From Betaproteobacteria bacterium (GTDB taxonomy: Bacteria; Pseudomonadota; Gammaproteobacteria; Burkholderiales; Casimicrobiaceae): a DNA stretch of 64,000 nt. The stretch lies in NCBI GenBank assembly GCA_013298765.1, contig JAAFJA010000002.1, positions 62,001 to 126,000 on the forward strand, read 5' to 3'. A model generated the notes under the pieces. That model saw only the letters and a list, made by a program, of their open reading frames with translations, made no database searches and was not told the DNA's origin. A program made the position numbers and the translations under genes. Positions 63,785 through 64,000 of this stretch are shown piece by piece (the first letter of the stretch is position 1; each line of letters begins with the position of its first letter).

Positions 63785-64000
63785 ATGTCTATGCCGAGCG
63801 AATCAATCTCCTCAAACGGTGCAATAGCGCCTGCCTACAAACGAATTCTGGTCAAACTCTCCGGCGAAGCGCTGATGGGGGAAGACGCATATGGGATCAA
63901 TCCCGAAGTCATCGATCGAATTGTTAACGAGATCAAAGACGTGCACAGCATGGGCGTCGAAATCGCAATAGTGATTGGCGGTGGCAACATCTTCCGCGGC
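63785..64000 (+). CDS. pyrH: Uridylate kinase (3' end outside window)
   Basis: The first 72 codons of UMP kinase are present: [28 protein letters not shown] is the family N-terminus, and [13 protein letters not shown] is the glycine-rich phosphate-binding loop at the window edge. An N-terminal extension of about 17 residues ([16 protein letters not shown]) precedes it; ATG at 63785 and ATG at 63791 are both possible starts. The enzyme phosphorylates UMP to UDP. The position after tsf is conserved in bacteria. Confidence 0.95.
   Translation, partial: MSMPSESISSNGAIAPAYKRILVKLSGEALMGEDAYGINPEVIDRIVNEIKDVHSMGVEIAIVIGGGNIFRG

Noticed and set aside
1-64000. Mobile elements, CRISPR arrays and tRNA genes
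   Set aside because: No transposase, integrase, regularly spaced repeats or tRNA-like cloverleaf were recognised, although the split lasso locus prompted a search at its joints.

Overview
The window reads as a chromosomal segment of a betaproteobacterium, probably of the Burkholderiales or a near relative. The basis is the strongly betaproteobacterial character of ribosomal protein S2 and EF-Ts at the right end, the rpsB-tsf-pyrH order, and GC-rich coding with frequent GTG and TTG starts. No tRNA, rRNA, CRISPR array, transposase or phage gene was recognised.

Layout. (1) 1-9103, minus strand: an exopolysaccharide assembly operon. In transcription order it holds a CpsB/YwqE-type PHP phosphatase, a Wza-type outer-membrane exporter, a Wzc-type tyrosine autokinase, a membrane J-domain protein, a membrane protein with a carbohydrate-binding-like tail, an OmpA-like protein and a WaaL/Wzy-type membrane protein cut by the window edge. 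(2) 9374-24155: a lasso-peptide biosynthesis locus in two halves. The left half (9374-16259, plus) has a nucleotidyltransferase-fold protein, an ABC exporter, B1 (PqqD-like recognition protein), B2 (transglutaminase-like leader peptidase), a PRMT-like methyltransferase, a cyclase and precursor 1. A Wzx flippase and a Wzy-like polymerase on the opposite strand (16484-19439) separate it from the right half (19715-24155). That half has an HPr-kinase-like protein, a second cyclase, a 55-residue second precursor at 22731-22898, and a second nucleotidyltransferase-fold protein in convergent orientation. (3) 24262-57026, plus: a long sugar-nucleotide, glycosyltransferase and tailoring cluster. It has enzymes for UDP-GalA, UDP-xylose, UDP-Gal and GDP-fucose, a CDP-paratose-2-epimerase-like enzyme, FkbM and other methyltransferases, acyltransferases, a carbamoyltransferase, about ten glycosyltransferases, two asparagine-synthetase-type amidotransferases (one fused to a glycosyltransferase), and a Wzm/Wzt ABC exporter whose Wzt carries a glycan-binding tail. 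(4) 57077-61411, minus: ugd, galU, a WecA/MraY-family initiating transferase and ygfZ. (5) 61790-64000, plus: rpsB, tsf and the start of pyrH.

How it works together. GalU and Ugd make UDP-Glc and UDP-GlcA, which the cluster epimerases and decarboxylase turn into GalA and Xyl donors. Gmd and Fcl make GDP-fucose. Glycosyltransferases build one or more glycans on undecaprenyl phosphate, and both Wzx/Wzy/Wza/Wzc and Wzm/Wzt routes are present. The lasso locus appears to use one B1/B2/exporter set for two precursors and two cyclases, with an unusually rich set of candidate tailoring enzymes: a kinase, two nucleotidyltransferase-fold proteins and a PRMT-like methyltransferase with an altered active-site loop. 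This lasso system is the most promising novelty in the window.
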